Positions 6,821 through 13,244 of a stretch of 16,012 nucleotides of DNA are shown piece after piece; positions within the stretch are counted from its first letter, which is position 1, and every line of letters starts with the position of its first letter. The notes under the pieces were generated by a model. It worked only from the letters and a program-made list of their open reading frames with translations, did no database searches and was not told the origin of the DNA. A program made the position numbers and the translations under genes. The stretch comes from JADLAT01 sp964348795 (GTDB taxonomy: Bacteria > Pseudomonadota > Alphaproteobacteria > Micavibrionales > Micavibrionaceae), in NCBI GenBank assembly GCA_964348795.1, contig CAYGDY010000021.1:1-16012 (forward strand). Direction: 5' to 3'.

Positions 6821-8404
6821 ATGGCGACCCCCAAAGTACTGATCAGCGACAAGCTGGACCCCCTTTCTGTTGAAATTTTTAAGAAAAACGGCATTGATGT
6901 CGATTTCAAGACCGATCTGACCCCTGCGCAGTTGCTGGAGATTATCCCGCAATATCAGGGGCTGGCGGTACGGAGCGAAACGAAAGTCACCGCAGAGGTT
7001 TTAAAAGCCGGCACAAACCTCAAAGTCGTCGGGCGCGCAGGGATCGGCGTTGATAATATCGACATTCCCGCCGCTACGGGCGCAGGAATCGTGATTATGA
7101 ACACGCCCTTTGGAAATTCGATCACCACAGCGGAACACGCCATTGCCATGATGTTTGCACTGGCGCGTGAAATCCCGCAAGCCAATGAATCAACCCATGC
7201 CGGCAAATGGGAAAAAAAGCGCTTTATGGGCGTAGAGCTGTATAACAAAACACTGGGCGTCATCGGATGCGGCAATATCGGTGGAATCGTGGCCTCCCGC
7301 GGCGTAGCCCTGCAAATGAACGTCATAGCCTTTGACCCGTTCCTGACCCCAGAGCGGGCGATTGAGCTGGGCGTGGAGAAGGTGGAGCTTGATGATCTGT
7401 TCGCGCGGGCCGATTTCATTACGCTCCATGTCCCGAAAAATGCCCACACCACCAACATCATCCGCAAAGAAACGATTGCCAAAATGAAAGACGGCGTGCG
7501 GATTATCAACTGCGCACGCGGCGGCATTGTTCACGAAGCCGATCTGAAAGAGGCTCTTGATTCCGGAAAGGTTGCCGGTGCGGCACTGGACGTGTTTGAA
7601 GTTGAACCGGCCAAGGACAATCTCCTGTTCGGGCACTCCAAAGTCATTTGCACCCCGCATTTGGGCGCCGCGACAACAGAGGCACAGGTCAATGTCGCTC
7701 TGCAGGTGGCCGAACAAATGGCGGAATACTTAAATTCCGGCGCAATTACCAATGCCATCAATATGCCTTCGATCTCGGCAGAAGATGCCCCGCGCCTCAA
7801 GCCCTATCTGAAGCTGGCCGAGGATCTGGGCCGTTTTGCCGGACAGATTACCGAACATGCGATTGAAAAAATCGAGATTGAATATGAAGGGTCCGTGACG
7901 GATCTGAATACCGACCCCATCACTTCAACCATCATTGCCAATCTGCTCGGCGCGCAGACCGAGTCGATCAACATGGTAAATGCCTTACAAGTAGCGGAAA
8001 GCAGAGGCATCCAGATCAAGCAAAGCTATGATAAAACGGCCCGCAACTGGCGCTCCATGGTGAATCTGATCGTGACCACGACAGAGCGCGTGCGCAATGT
8101 CACCGGTACATTATTTACCGGCAAGGAACCCCGCATTGTGAATATCGAAGGCGTGCCCATTGAAGTAGCCTTAAGCCCGCATATGCTCTTTATCCGCAAT
8201 CAGGACAAGCCCGGAATGATCGGCGCGCTGGGGACTCTTTTAGGGACAGCAGGGCAAAATATCGCCGATTTCCGGCTGGGCCGCAAGGAGGATAAATCCG
8301 GCGCCATCTGTTTGGTAGCCGTGGACGCGCCTATTTCAGACGCGCTGTTTGCCGATATTTTAAAGCTGGAGCAGATTAAAAGCGCAAAACGGCTCAGTTT
8401 TTAA
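6821..8404 (+). CDS. serA: D-3-phosphoglycerate dehydrogenase
   Basis: 527 residues from ATG 6821, which has AGGAG 7 bases upstream; this start gives the standard MATPKVLISDKL N-terminus, so an upstream in-frame TTG is rejected. The enzyme oxidises 3-phosphoglycerate to 3-phosphohydroxypyruvate with NAD+, the first step of serine synthesis. Domains: substrate-binding halves with VVGRAGIGVDNID (69-81), a Rossmann NAD domain with GVIGCGNIGG (146-155), and catalytic Arg233 (NCARGGIV), Glu262 (DVFEVEP) and His280 (CTPHLGAAT). After about residue 320 come the intervening ASB domain and a C-terminal ACT domain (about 455-527, MLFIRNQDKPGMIGALGT), the long form in which serine can bind regulatory domains. 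It stands alone and its stop is 8 bp from the convergent next gene; no terminator is seen between them. Confidence 0.97.
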   Translation: MATPKVLISDKLDPLSVEIFKKNGIDVDFKTDLTPAQLLEIIPQYQGLAVRSETKVTAEVLKAGTNLKVVGRAGIGVDNIDIPAATGAGIVIMNTPFGNSITTAEHAIAMMFALAREIPQANESTHAGKWEKKRFMGVELYNKTLGVIGCGNIGGIVASRGVALQMNVIAFDPFLTPERAIELGVEKVELDDLFARADFITLHVPKNAHTTNIIRKETIAKMKDGVRIINCARGGIVHEADLKEALDSGKVAGAALDVFEVEPAKDNLLFGHSKVICTPHLGAATTEAQVNVALQVAEQMAEYLNSGAITNAINMPSISAEDAPRLKPYLKLAEDLGRFAGQITEHAIEKIEIEYEGSVTDLNTDPITSTIIANLLGAQTESINMVNALQVAESRGIQIKQSYDKTARNWRSMVNLIVTTTERVRNVTGTLFTGKEPRIVNIEGVPIEVALSPHMLFIRNQDKPGMIGALGTLLGTAGQNIADFRLGRKEDKSGAICLVAVDAPISDALFADILKLEQIKSAKRLSF

Positions 8405-8412
8405 GCAAGTTT

Positions 8413-9675
8413 TTACCCCACAGGGCTAGGTGCTCCAGATGTCACGATTGGCTTTGCTGGCTCTACTTTTACAGGTTCTACCTCCGCCTTGACTTCTGAC
8501 TTAAGCTCTTCCGGTTTGTCTTTATTTTCGACCGCAACAACCTTATCAGCCTGTGCCAACGTATCGGCCTCAACCGCTTTCAATTTTTCTTTTTCTTCAA
8601 GCGTGACAACGCTTGAGGCTTTCACTTCATCAAAATACTGCGTAATTTTGGGTTTGATCTCTTCCATGGGCTTATTATGTTGAAGGTCCTCCAAAATTTC
8701 CCCTGAAAGTGTACGGTTTACGTCCACCCCTGTTTCTTGGGTCACTTGATACATATTCTGCTCAATGTCACCCCGTATCTCGGCCACATCTTTCGAGTGC
8801 TCTTCACTGCCTTCCGCTTGAGGTGCGGATGCATCCTCTGCCTTAGGCTCTTCCACAGGTGCATCCTCTGCCTTAGGCTCTTCCACAGGTGCGTCCTCTG
8901 CCTTGGGCTCTTCCACAGGTGCGTCCTCTGCCTTGGGCTCTTCCGGCTGAACCCCATTTGCTTTATCCAAAATCTCCTTCACTTTGGGATCTCTAGCTTT
9001 TAGGTCTTCCAATGCTTTGAGCGTGTTCGCGCTGGAGAGGTTATGGGCTCCCTCCCCGAGAACAGCGTCAACGCTGGCATTGGTTTTGGGACCGCGCTTT
9101 CCGTCTACCCCGCTGATTTCCACGTCTTTGAGGGGCTCATAGCCCGCCTCTTTCAAAGCTTTGATCTGTCTTTGGACCTCCTTGTGATCATCCTTGACGA
9201 TGTAATGTTCCTTCTCATCTTTCCAGGCCTCTTCCGGCTTTTCCGGCATTGGTTCTTTGGTTTTTACAGACTCCTCAGGTTGTGCCGCTTGAGGTTGCCC
9301 TTCTGCAGGCTGAGTTGCTTCAGGTTGGCCGTCTGTAGGCTGTTTCGTATCAGATTCAGCTGTCTCATTGTTTGACGGTGTGTTTTGGGCAGGTGCTTCG
9401 GCGTTCATCGTTTGAGAGATCCGTTGGGAGGCCTTGTCTACGGCTTCCAGGCCTTCTCCAGCCAACGAAGTGCCGTTTGTTTTGGCCAGAGTCAGATATT
9501 CTTGAACGGCTTCGTTCAGGTGTTTCCCCTCAACGTCTTGTATATCATCCCCGTTCATTTTCTTCATAAGTGTGTTATAGGCCTCTTTCATTTGAGGGTT
9601 TTCGTCTCCAAAGATTTCGTTGATCTCTGTCAGATCTTTTTTCACGCTGTCTTTTTGCTCTGCACTCATGCCCAT
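8413..9675 (-). CDS. Uncharacterised acidic protein with decapeptide repeats and a peptidoglycan-binding-like segment
   Basis: 420 residues, very rich in Glu, Lys, Ala, Pro and Gln; I do not recognise a named family. Residues 1-95 look helical and charged and lack a signal peptide (MGMSAEQKDSVKKDL). Residues 112-133 contain two QPxxGQPxAx units. Residues 166-208 (EVQRQIKALKEAGYEP, then VDGKRGPKTNASVDAVL) resemble the PG_binding_1 pattern LxxxGYxP..DGxxGPxTxxxV. Residues 245-284 are four EEPKAEDAPV units. A second helical, charged region follows (295-375), then an Ala/Pro/Val/Glu-rich tail. GGGAAAGGG-like sequence lies about 9 bases before the ATG at 9675; a second in-frame ATG is at 9669. It is convergent with serA and divergent from alr. 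A role in the cell envelope is a guess from the PG-binding-like segment and neighbours. Confidence 0.8.
   Translation of the reverse strand: MGMSAEQKDSVKKDLTEINEIFGDENPQMKEAYNTLMKKMNGDDIQDVEGKHLNEAVQEYLTLAKTNGTSLAGEGLEAVDKASQRISQTMNAEAPAQNTPSNNETAESDTKQPTDGQPEATQPAEGQPQAAQPEESVKTKEPMPEKPEEAWKDEKEHYIVKDDHKEVQRQIKALKEAGYEPLKDVEISGVDGKRGPKTNASVDAVLGEGAHNLSSANTLKALEDLKARDPKVKEILDKANGVQPEEPKAEDAPVEEPKAEDAPVEEPKAEDAPVEEPKAEDASAPQAEGSEEHSKDVAEIRGDIEQNMYQVTQETGVDVNRTLSGEILEDLQHNKPMEEIKPKITQYFDEVKASSVVTLEEKEKLKAVEADTLAQADKVVAVENKDKPEELKSEVKAEVEPVKVEPAKPIVTSGAPSPVG
8824..8943 (-). repeat. Four tandem 30-bp repeats encoding EEPKAEDAPV
   Basis: Four in-frame 30-bp units, at 8914-8943, 8884-8913, 8854-8883 and 8824-8853, encode three EEPKAEDAPV and one EEPKAEDASA. 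The first two units of the protein are identical in DNA. The third differs from them at two synonymous sites; the fourth shares those changes and diverges at its end. Near-identity at silent positions points to recent duplication and likely copy-number variation between strains. Confidence 0.92.
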
Positions 9676-9703
9676 GATCCCAAACCCTTTCCCTACACTT
9701 TTT

Positions 9704-9716
9704 GCCCTGACAGGGC
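9704..9716. promoter_or_regulatory. 13-bp perfect dyad in the intergenic region before the acidic-protein gene and alr
   Basis: GCCCTGACAGGGC has 6-bp arms around a single A, and lies 29 bases before the acidic-protein start. Next to it is the 12-bp palindrome TTAAAATTTTAA (9717-9728). The rest of the 153-bp divergent region is AT-rich, with several TATAAT-like strings but no promoter I can choose. The dyad could be an operator or a small hairpin; no regulator is identified. Confidence 0.3.
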
Positions 9717-9828
9717 TTAAAATTTTAAAATTCCCCTTGTTCCCACTGATTATGTCCGTATTGTGTTAAGAAACCGTTAAAACATAAAAATAAATACCAT
9801 AATAAATTTTTCGAGATTTTTCAAAGTT

Positions 9829-11004
9829 ATGATAGGCACGCTCACGCTTGATCTGAACGCCGTAAGAGGCAATTTCAAGGCCTTACAAGAAAAGGTCGGA
9901 CCGAAATGCCGCGTATCTGCCATGGTCAAGGCCGATGCTTACGGGTGCGGCATGCCCCCCATTGCACACGCCCTGTACGAAGCAGGCGCACAGGATTTCT
10001 TTGTCGCCACGCTGGAGGAGGCTCTGGCATTCCGGAGCTTTTATCCCTCCCCTGCTACGACCCTTTACATGCTCAACGGCTTTCAGGCGCAAGACAGCGC
10101 CTTGTACCTTGCGCAAGCCATTACGCCCGTCTTAAATACACGGGAGGAAATCGTAGCTTATCGTGCGCTTGCCTACCGTGAAAACAAAGTCCTGCCGGCC
10201 ATCCTTCATTATGACACCGGCATGAACCGGCTGGGGCTGGAAAAACGTGATACGCTCAAAATCCTTGAGAACCCTGATCTGTTAGACGGGATTGCCTTGG
10301 AATACCTGATGAGCCACTTGGCCTGCGCCGATGAGTCCACCAGCCCAATGAACGATGCCCAGCGGACCCGTTTTATAGAATTTACACGGTATTTTCCGAA
10401 AGTTCCGCGCACACTAGCCAATTCCTGCGGGATTTATCTTGGAACGCCCTATCATATGGAGATGGTGCGACCCGGCATGGCGCTCTACGGCCTCAACCCC
10501 ACACCGAATCAGGCCAATCCCCTCTCCCCCCTGTTGACTCTGAGCGTTCCGCTTTTGCAGGTCCGGACGGCACAGGCGGGGGAGACTTGTGGATATAACG
10601 CTACGTATCGTTTCCAAAAAGAAACTCGCATTGGAATTGTGGCACTGGGCTATGCTGACGGCTTTTTCCGGAGCCTGTCTAATGTGGGAACCCTGTATTG
10701 GAATGGGAAGGCCTGCCCTGTATTGGGGCGGGTCTCCATGGATGTCGTGATTGTCGATCTTGAACATGGACCGGAATCACTGCCCCCTGTCACGGGTGAT
10801 CCTCTGGAAGTCATCGGGCCAAACCAGAACGTGGAAAGTTTTGCCGCCTCGGCAGGCACAATCGGCTATGAGGTGCTCACGAATCTGGGAAACCGTTTTC
10901 AAAAACGCTATATCGGCGAGGAAGCCACCAGCCGCATGGCGGGCGGCAGATCTGCTTCCGAAAGCGGGGTGTATGCCTCGTATACCGAAGCCGGAAGGCG
11001 GTAA
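9829..11004 (+). CDS. alr: Alanine racemase
   Basis: 391 residues. This PLP enzyme interconverts L- and D-alanine and supplies D-Ala for peptidoglycan. The N-terminal TIM barrel carries the PLP lysine in AMVKADAYGCG (Lys34), HYDTGMNRLG (127-136) and MVRPGMALYGLNP (212-224). The C-terminal beta domain carries the catalytic tyrosine in GETCGYNATY (Tyr256), plus ALGYADGFFR and GRVSMDVVIVD (300-310). The conserved end GYEVLTNLGNRFQKRY is at 346-361; most racemases stop close to there. Here a polar tail (IGEEATSRMAGGRS...) runs 30 residues further, and this tail is the part that overlaps the convergent dipeptidase gene. The start fits the family (MIGTLTLDLNAV) but no good ribosome-binding site precedes it. 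Whether this is the biosynthetic or a catabolic racemase cannot be decided from sequence. Confidence 0.95.
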   Translation: MIGTLTLDLNAVRGNFKALQEKVGPKCRVSAMVKADAYGCGMPPIAHALYEAGAQDFFVATLEEALAFRSFYPSPATTLYMLNGFQAQDSALYLAQAITPVLNTREEIVAYRALAYRENKVLPAILHYDTGMNRLGLEKRDTLKILENPDLLDGIALEYLMSHLACADESTSPMNDAQRTRFIEFTRYFPKVPRTLANSCGIYLGTPYHMEMVRPGMALYGLNPTPNQANPLSPLLTLSVPLLQVRTAQAGETCGYNATYRFQKETRIGIVALGYADGFFRSLSNVGTLYWNGKACPVLGRVSMDVVIVDLEHGPESLPPVTGDPLEVIGPNQNVESFAASAGTIGYEVLTNLGNRFQKRYIGEEATSRMAGGRSASESGVYASYTEAGRR

Positions 11005-11576
11005 TCCCACCATTCCTGCGGCAAAAGATACAAGGGGGTTTGTAGTGCTGAAGCGGCCTGTAGCATGGCTGTATCCAAAAGCGTCCTGTTGTGTAAAACA
11101 ACCTTGGCATGTTTGTAATCCCGATGCGCCGGATTATGCTCTGGCCCCGCATCCTGCGCCAGAAAATCAAACGGCGTGCCCATATCGAGTAAAACGCCCT
11201 CTTGTGTTTCCAGCGTCATATCAATTGCCATAGCACGCGGATGCGCGCCCGCCCCTGGCGGTGAAAGCAAGCGCGGGGGCTGGAGCCAGCGCGGATTGGC
11301 CTTGACCACCGCCGTTTCAAGCATTTTTTTCTGGGCTTCAACCGTGCGCAATCCATCATACAACACCAGTCTGAGTTTTTGACCGGAAAGATATTCTGCC
11401 GCCTGCATCACAATTTTAGCCAGACTTTCATGAAGGATCACAGGCGCGTCTTCGCGGTAAATCCGCTCTTGAAACAGCAAATTATCAGAACGGGCATAAG
11501 CACACGCAATGCGATACAGGGCCGGATCGGCAAAATCATTCATGTTGACCAAATAGTTTGTCATAATATTTTTCAT
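10908..11576 (-). CDS. VanX/DdpX-like D-Ala-D-Ala dipeptidase (peptidase M15D), with a changed zinc ligand
   Basis: 222 residues, the usual size of VanX/DdpX enzymes, which cut D-Ala-D-Ala to two D-Ala with zinc. Motifs in order: VLYDGLRTVEAQ (71-82, Arg77 equivalent to the substrate-binding Arg), GAGAHPRAMAIDM (108-120, zinc ligands His112 and Asp119), and PQEWWDYRL (186-194). In the family the last motif is EWWH, with catalytic Glu and zinc-binding His. Here Glu188 is kept but the ligand position is Asp191 (codon GAT, 11004-11006), so activity is uncertain. No signal peptide, suggesting a cytoplasmic protein. GGAGG is only 1 base before the first ATG; the ATG at 11562-11564 is an alternative start 13 bases from GGAGG. 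The 3' end overlaps alr by 97 bp, tail to tail. It diverges from mlaE. Confidence 0.85.
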   Translation of the reverse strand: MKNIMTNYLVNMNDFADPALYRIACAYARSDNLLFQERIYREDAPVILHESLAKIVMQAAEYLSGQKLRLVLYDGLRTVEAQKKMLETAVVKANPRWLQPPRLLSPPGAGAHPRAMAIDMTLETQEGVLLDMGTPFDFLAQDAGPEHNPAHRDYKHAKVVLHNRTLLDTAMLQAASALQTPLYLLPQEWWDYRLPASVYEAYTPLSEADLPPAMRLVASSPI

Positions 11577-11618
11577 ACCTCCCCGCTCGCCCTTTCACGA
11601 TAATTCGGTCCAATGCCC

Positions 11619-11645
11619 TAGACACAGGAGCCCGTTTCCTATAAT
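11619..11645 (+). promoter_or_regulatory. Putative promoter of the mlaE-mlaF-mrcA operon
   Basis: A perfect TATAAT (11640-11645) is preceded by TAGACA (11619-11624, 5/6 to TTGACA) with 15-bp spacing, shorter than the ideal 17. Transcription would start near 11652, about 20 bases before the mlaE ATG. It lies in the 96-bp gap shared with the divergent dipeptidase gene. Confidence 0.5.
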
Positions 11646-11672
11646 TTTAACCTCCTGACAAGGTAGCACTAT

Positions 11673-12467
11673 ATGACACGTCATCCCATCATGATTTTAA
11701 ACATATTTGAAGGTATCGGGCACGGTTTCCTGTCCTTCTTGGAACGGACGGGCCATCTGGCTTTTTTTGTCCTGCGAGCCTTGTATCATTCTGTCATGCC
11801 GCCTTATTTCCCCAACCAGCTTATGCGGCAATTGATTGATATCGGGTATTATTCCCTGCCGGTTGTGGGCATGACCGCCCTGTTTACAGGGATGGTGCTC
11901 GCCTTGCAAAGTTATACTGGATTCACCCGATTCAATGCAGAAGGTGCCATCGCAGGCGTTGTCGTTTTATCAGTCACGCGCGAACTGGCACCTGTTCTGG
12001 CGGGTTTGATGGTGGCGGGACGTGTGGGAGCGGCGATTGCGGCTGAAATCGGAACCATGCGGGTGACAGAGCAGATTGATGCCCTGACAACGCTGTCTGT
12101 CAATCCATACAAATACTTGATTGCCCCCCGCGTAATTGCGGCCACCCTGATGTTGCCCTTGCTGGTTCTGATCGGCGATATCATCGGCGTGTACGGGGGA
12201 TACGTCGTGGCCATTTACAATCTGGGTTTTAGTCCGGCGGGGTATCTCACCCAGACATGGGATGTTGTGGAAAGTATGGATGTCATATCAGGTCTGTACA
12301 AGGCAGGTGTCTTTGGCTTTATCGTGGCCATGATGGGCTGTTACCACGGCTTTAATTCCGATCGTGGCGCGCAGGGCGTGGGGGCGGCGACAACCAATGC
12401 AGTAGTCTCTTCGTCTATTTTTATTCTGATCTTCAATTATATCCTGACACAGGTGTTTTTCTCATGA
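11673..12467 (+). CDS. mlaE: MlaE-type ABC transporter permease
   Basis: 264 residues, typical for the MlaE/YrbE permease of the Mla phospholipid transport system in the inner membrane. The family core ELAPVLAGLMVAGRVGAAIA (104-123) is followed by AAEIGTMRVTEQIDALTTLSV-type sequence (123-143), the diagnostic E-x-GTM...EQ-DAL motif. Hydrophobic spans lie at about 61-80, 92-120, 150-183 and 245-263. AAGG lies about 9 bases before the ATG. The gene ends in an ATGA overlap with mlaF. Mla transporters move phospholipid between the inner and outer membranes and help keep outer-membrane asymmetry. The organism's substrate direction is not inferable from this sequence. Confidence 0.93.
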   Translation: MTRHPIMILNIFEGIGHGFLSFLERTGHLAFFVLRALYHSVMPPYFPNQLMRQLIDIGYYSLPVVGMTALFTGMVLALQSYTGFTRFNAEGAIAGVVVLSVTRELAPVLAGLMVAGRVGAAIAAEIGTMRVTEQIDALTTLSVNPYKYLIAPRVIAATLMLPLLVLIGDIIGVYGGYVVAIYNLGFSPAGYLTQTWDVVESMDVISGLYKAGVFGFIVAMMGCYHGFNSDRGAQGVGAATTNAVVSSSIFILIFNYILTQVFFS

Positions 12468-13240
12468 CAACACCCCCGTCTCCCAAAATCCTTCTCTCCG
12501 GCGTGAGAAAATCCTTCGGGGCCAAGCATGTACTCAATGGTCTGGATCTCAGCGTGCCGACCGGAAAATCCATGGTGATTATCGGAGGGTCCGGCACCGG
12601 AAAATCCGTTATGCTCAAATGTATTCTGGGACTGATGCATCCCGACGAGGGTTCTATTCTGGTGGATGGTCAGGAAACCGTGAACCTCCCCCATAAGGAG
12701 CGGGACCAGCTCATGCGCCGGTTTGGGATGTTGTTTCAGGGTGGCGCACTCTTTGATTCCCTGAAGGTTTGGGAAAATGTGGCTTTCGGGCTCATTCAGG
12801 GGCGTAAAACAGACCGGAAACTGGCCCGTGACATTGCTATTGAAAAAATCAGGGCCGTAGGTCTCAAAGCCGAAGTCGGCGACCTTTTCCCTGCGGAGCT
12901 TTCCGGCGGGATGCAAAAACGGGTCGGATTGGCCCGCGCGGTAGCCGCCTCCCCCGAAATTATTTTCTTTGACGAACCCACAACGGGACTGGACCCTATC
13001 ATGGCCGATGTCATCAATAACCTGATCATCGAACAGGTCAAATCTTTGGGTGCCACAGCCCTGTCCATTACGCATGACATGGCTTCGGCCCGAAAAATCG
13101 CGGATTTTGTGGCCATGATCTATGAAGGCCGAATTATCTGGCACGGTCCGGTGGATCAACTGGATCATTCCGGAAATCCTTACGTTGAGCAATTTATCCA
13201 CGGGAGAGCCGAAGGACCGATCAAGCGCAGGATCGCCTAA
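12464..13240 (+). CDS. mlaF: MlaF-type ABC transporter ATP-binding protein
   Basis: 258 residues with complete ABC ATPase motifs: Walker A GGSGTGKS (41-48), Q-loop Gln92 in LFQGG, signature LSGGMQKRVGLARA (146-159), Walker B IIFFDEP (166-172) followed by TTGLDP, and the H-loop His204 in SITHDM. LFQGGALFDSLKVWENV is typical of the MlaF/Ttg2A branch. Its start overlaps the mlaE stop as ATGA, so the permease and ATPase are made in a coupled way. In most proteobacteria mlaD, encoding the substrate-binding MCE protein, follows; here a PBP1A gene starts 4 bp after the stop. MlaD, MlaB and MlaC must be encoded elsewhere if the system is complete. Confidence 0.95.
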   Translation: MTTPPSPKILLSGVRKSFGAKHVLNGLDLSVPTGKSMVIIGGSGTGKSVMLKCILGLMHPDEGSILVDGQETVNLPHKERDQLMRRFGMLFQGGALFDSLKVWENVAFGLIQGRKTDRKLARDIAIEKIRAVGLKAEVGDLFPAELSGGMQKRVGLARAVAASPEIIFFDEPTTGLDPIMADVINNLIIEQVKSLGATALSITHDMASARKIADFVAMIYEGRIIWHGPVDQLDHSGNPYVEQFIHGRAEGPIKRRIA

Positions 13241-13244
13241 GCCC

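Noticed and set aside
8824..8943. CRISPR array suggested by regular 30-bp repeats
   Set aside because: The units are directly adjacent with no spacers and stay in frame inside a protein-coding gene.
13122..13244. Longer N-terminus of PBP1A beginning inside mlaF
   Set aside because: The extra 41 residues would precede the membrane anchor and overlap mlaF by over 100 bp; the ATG at 13245 gives the standard short N-terminus.
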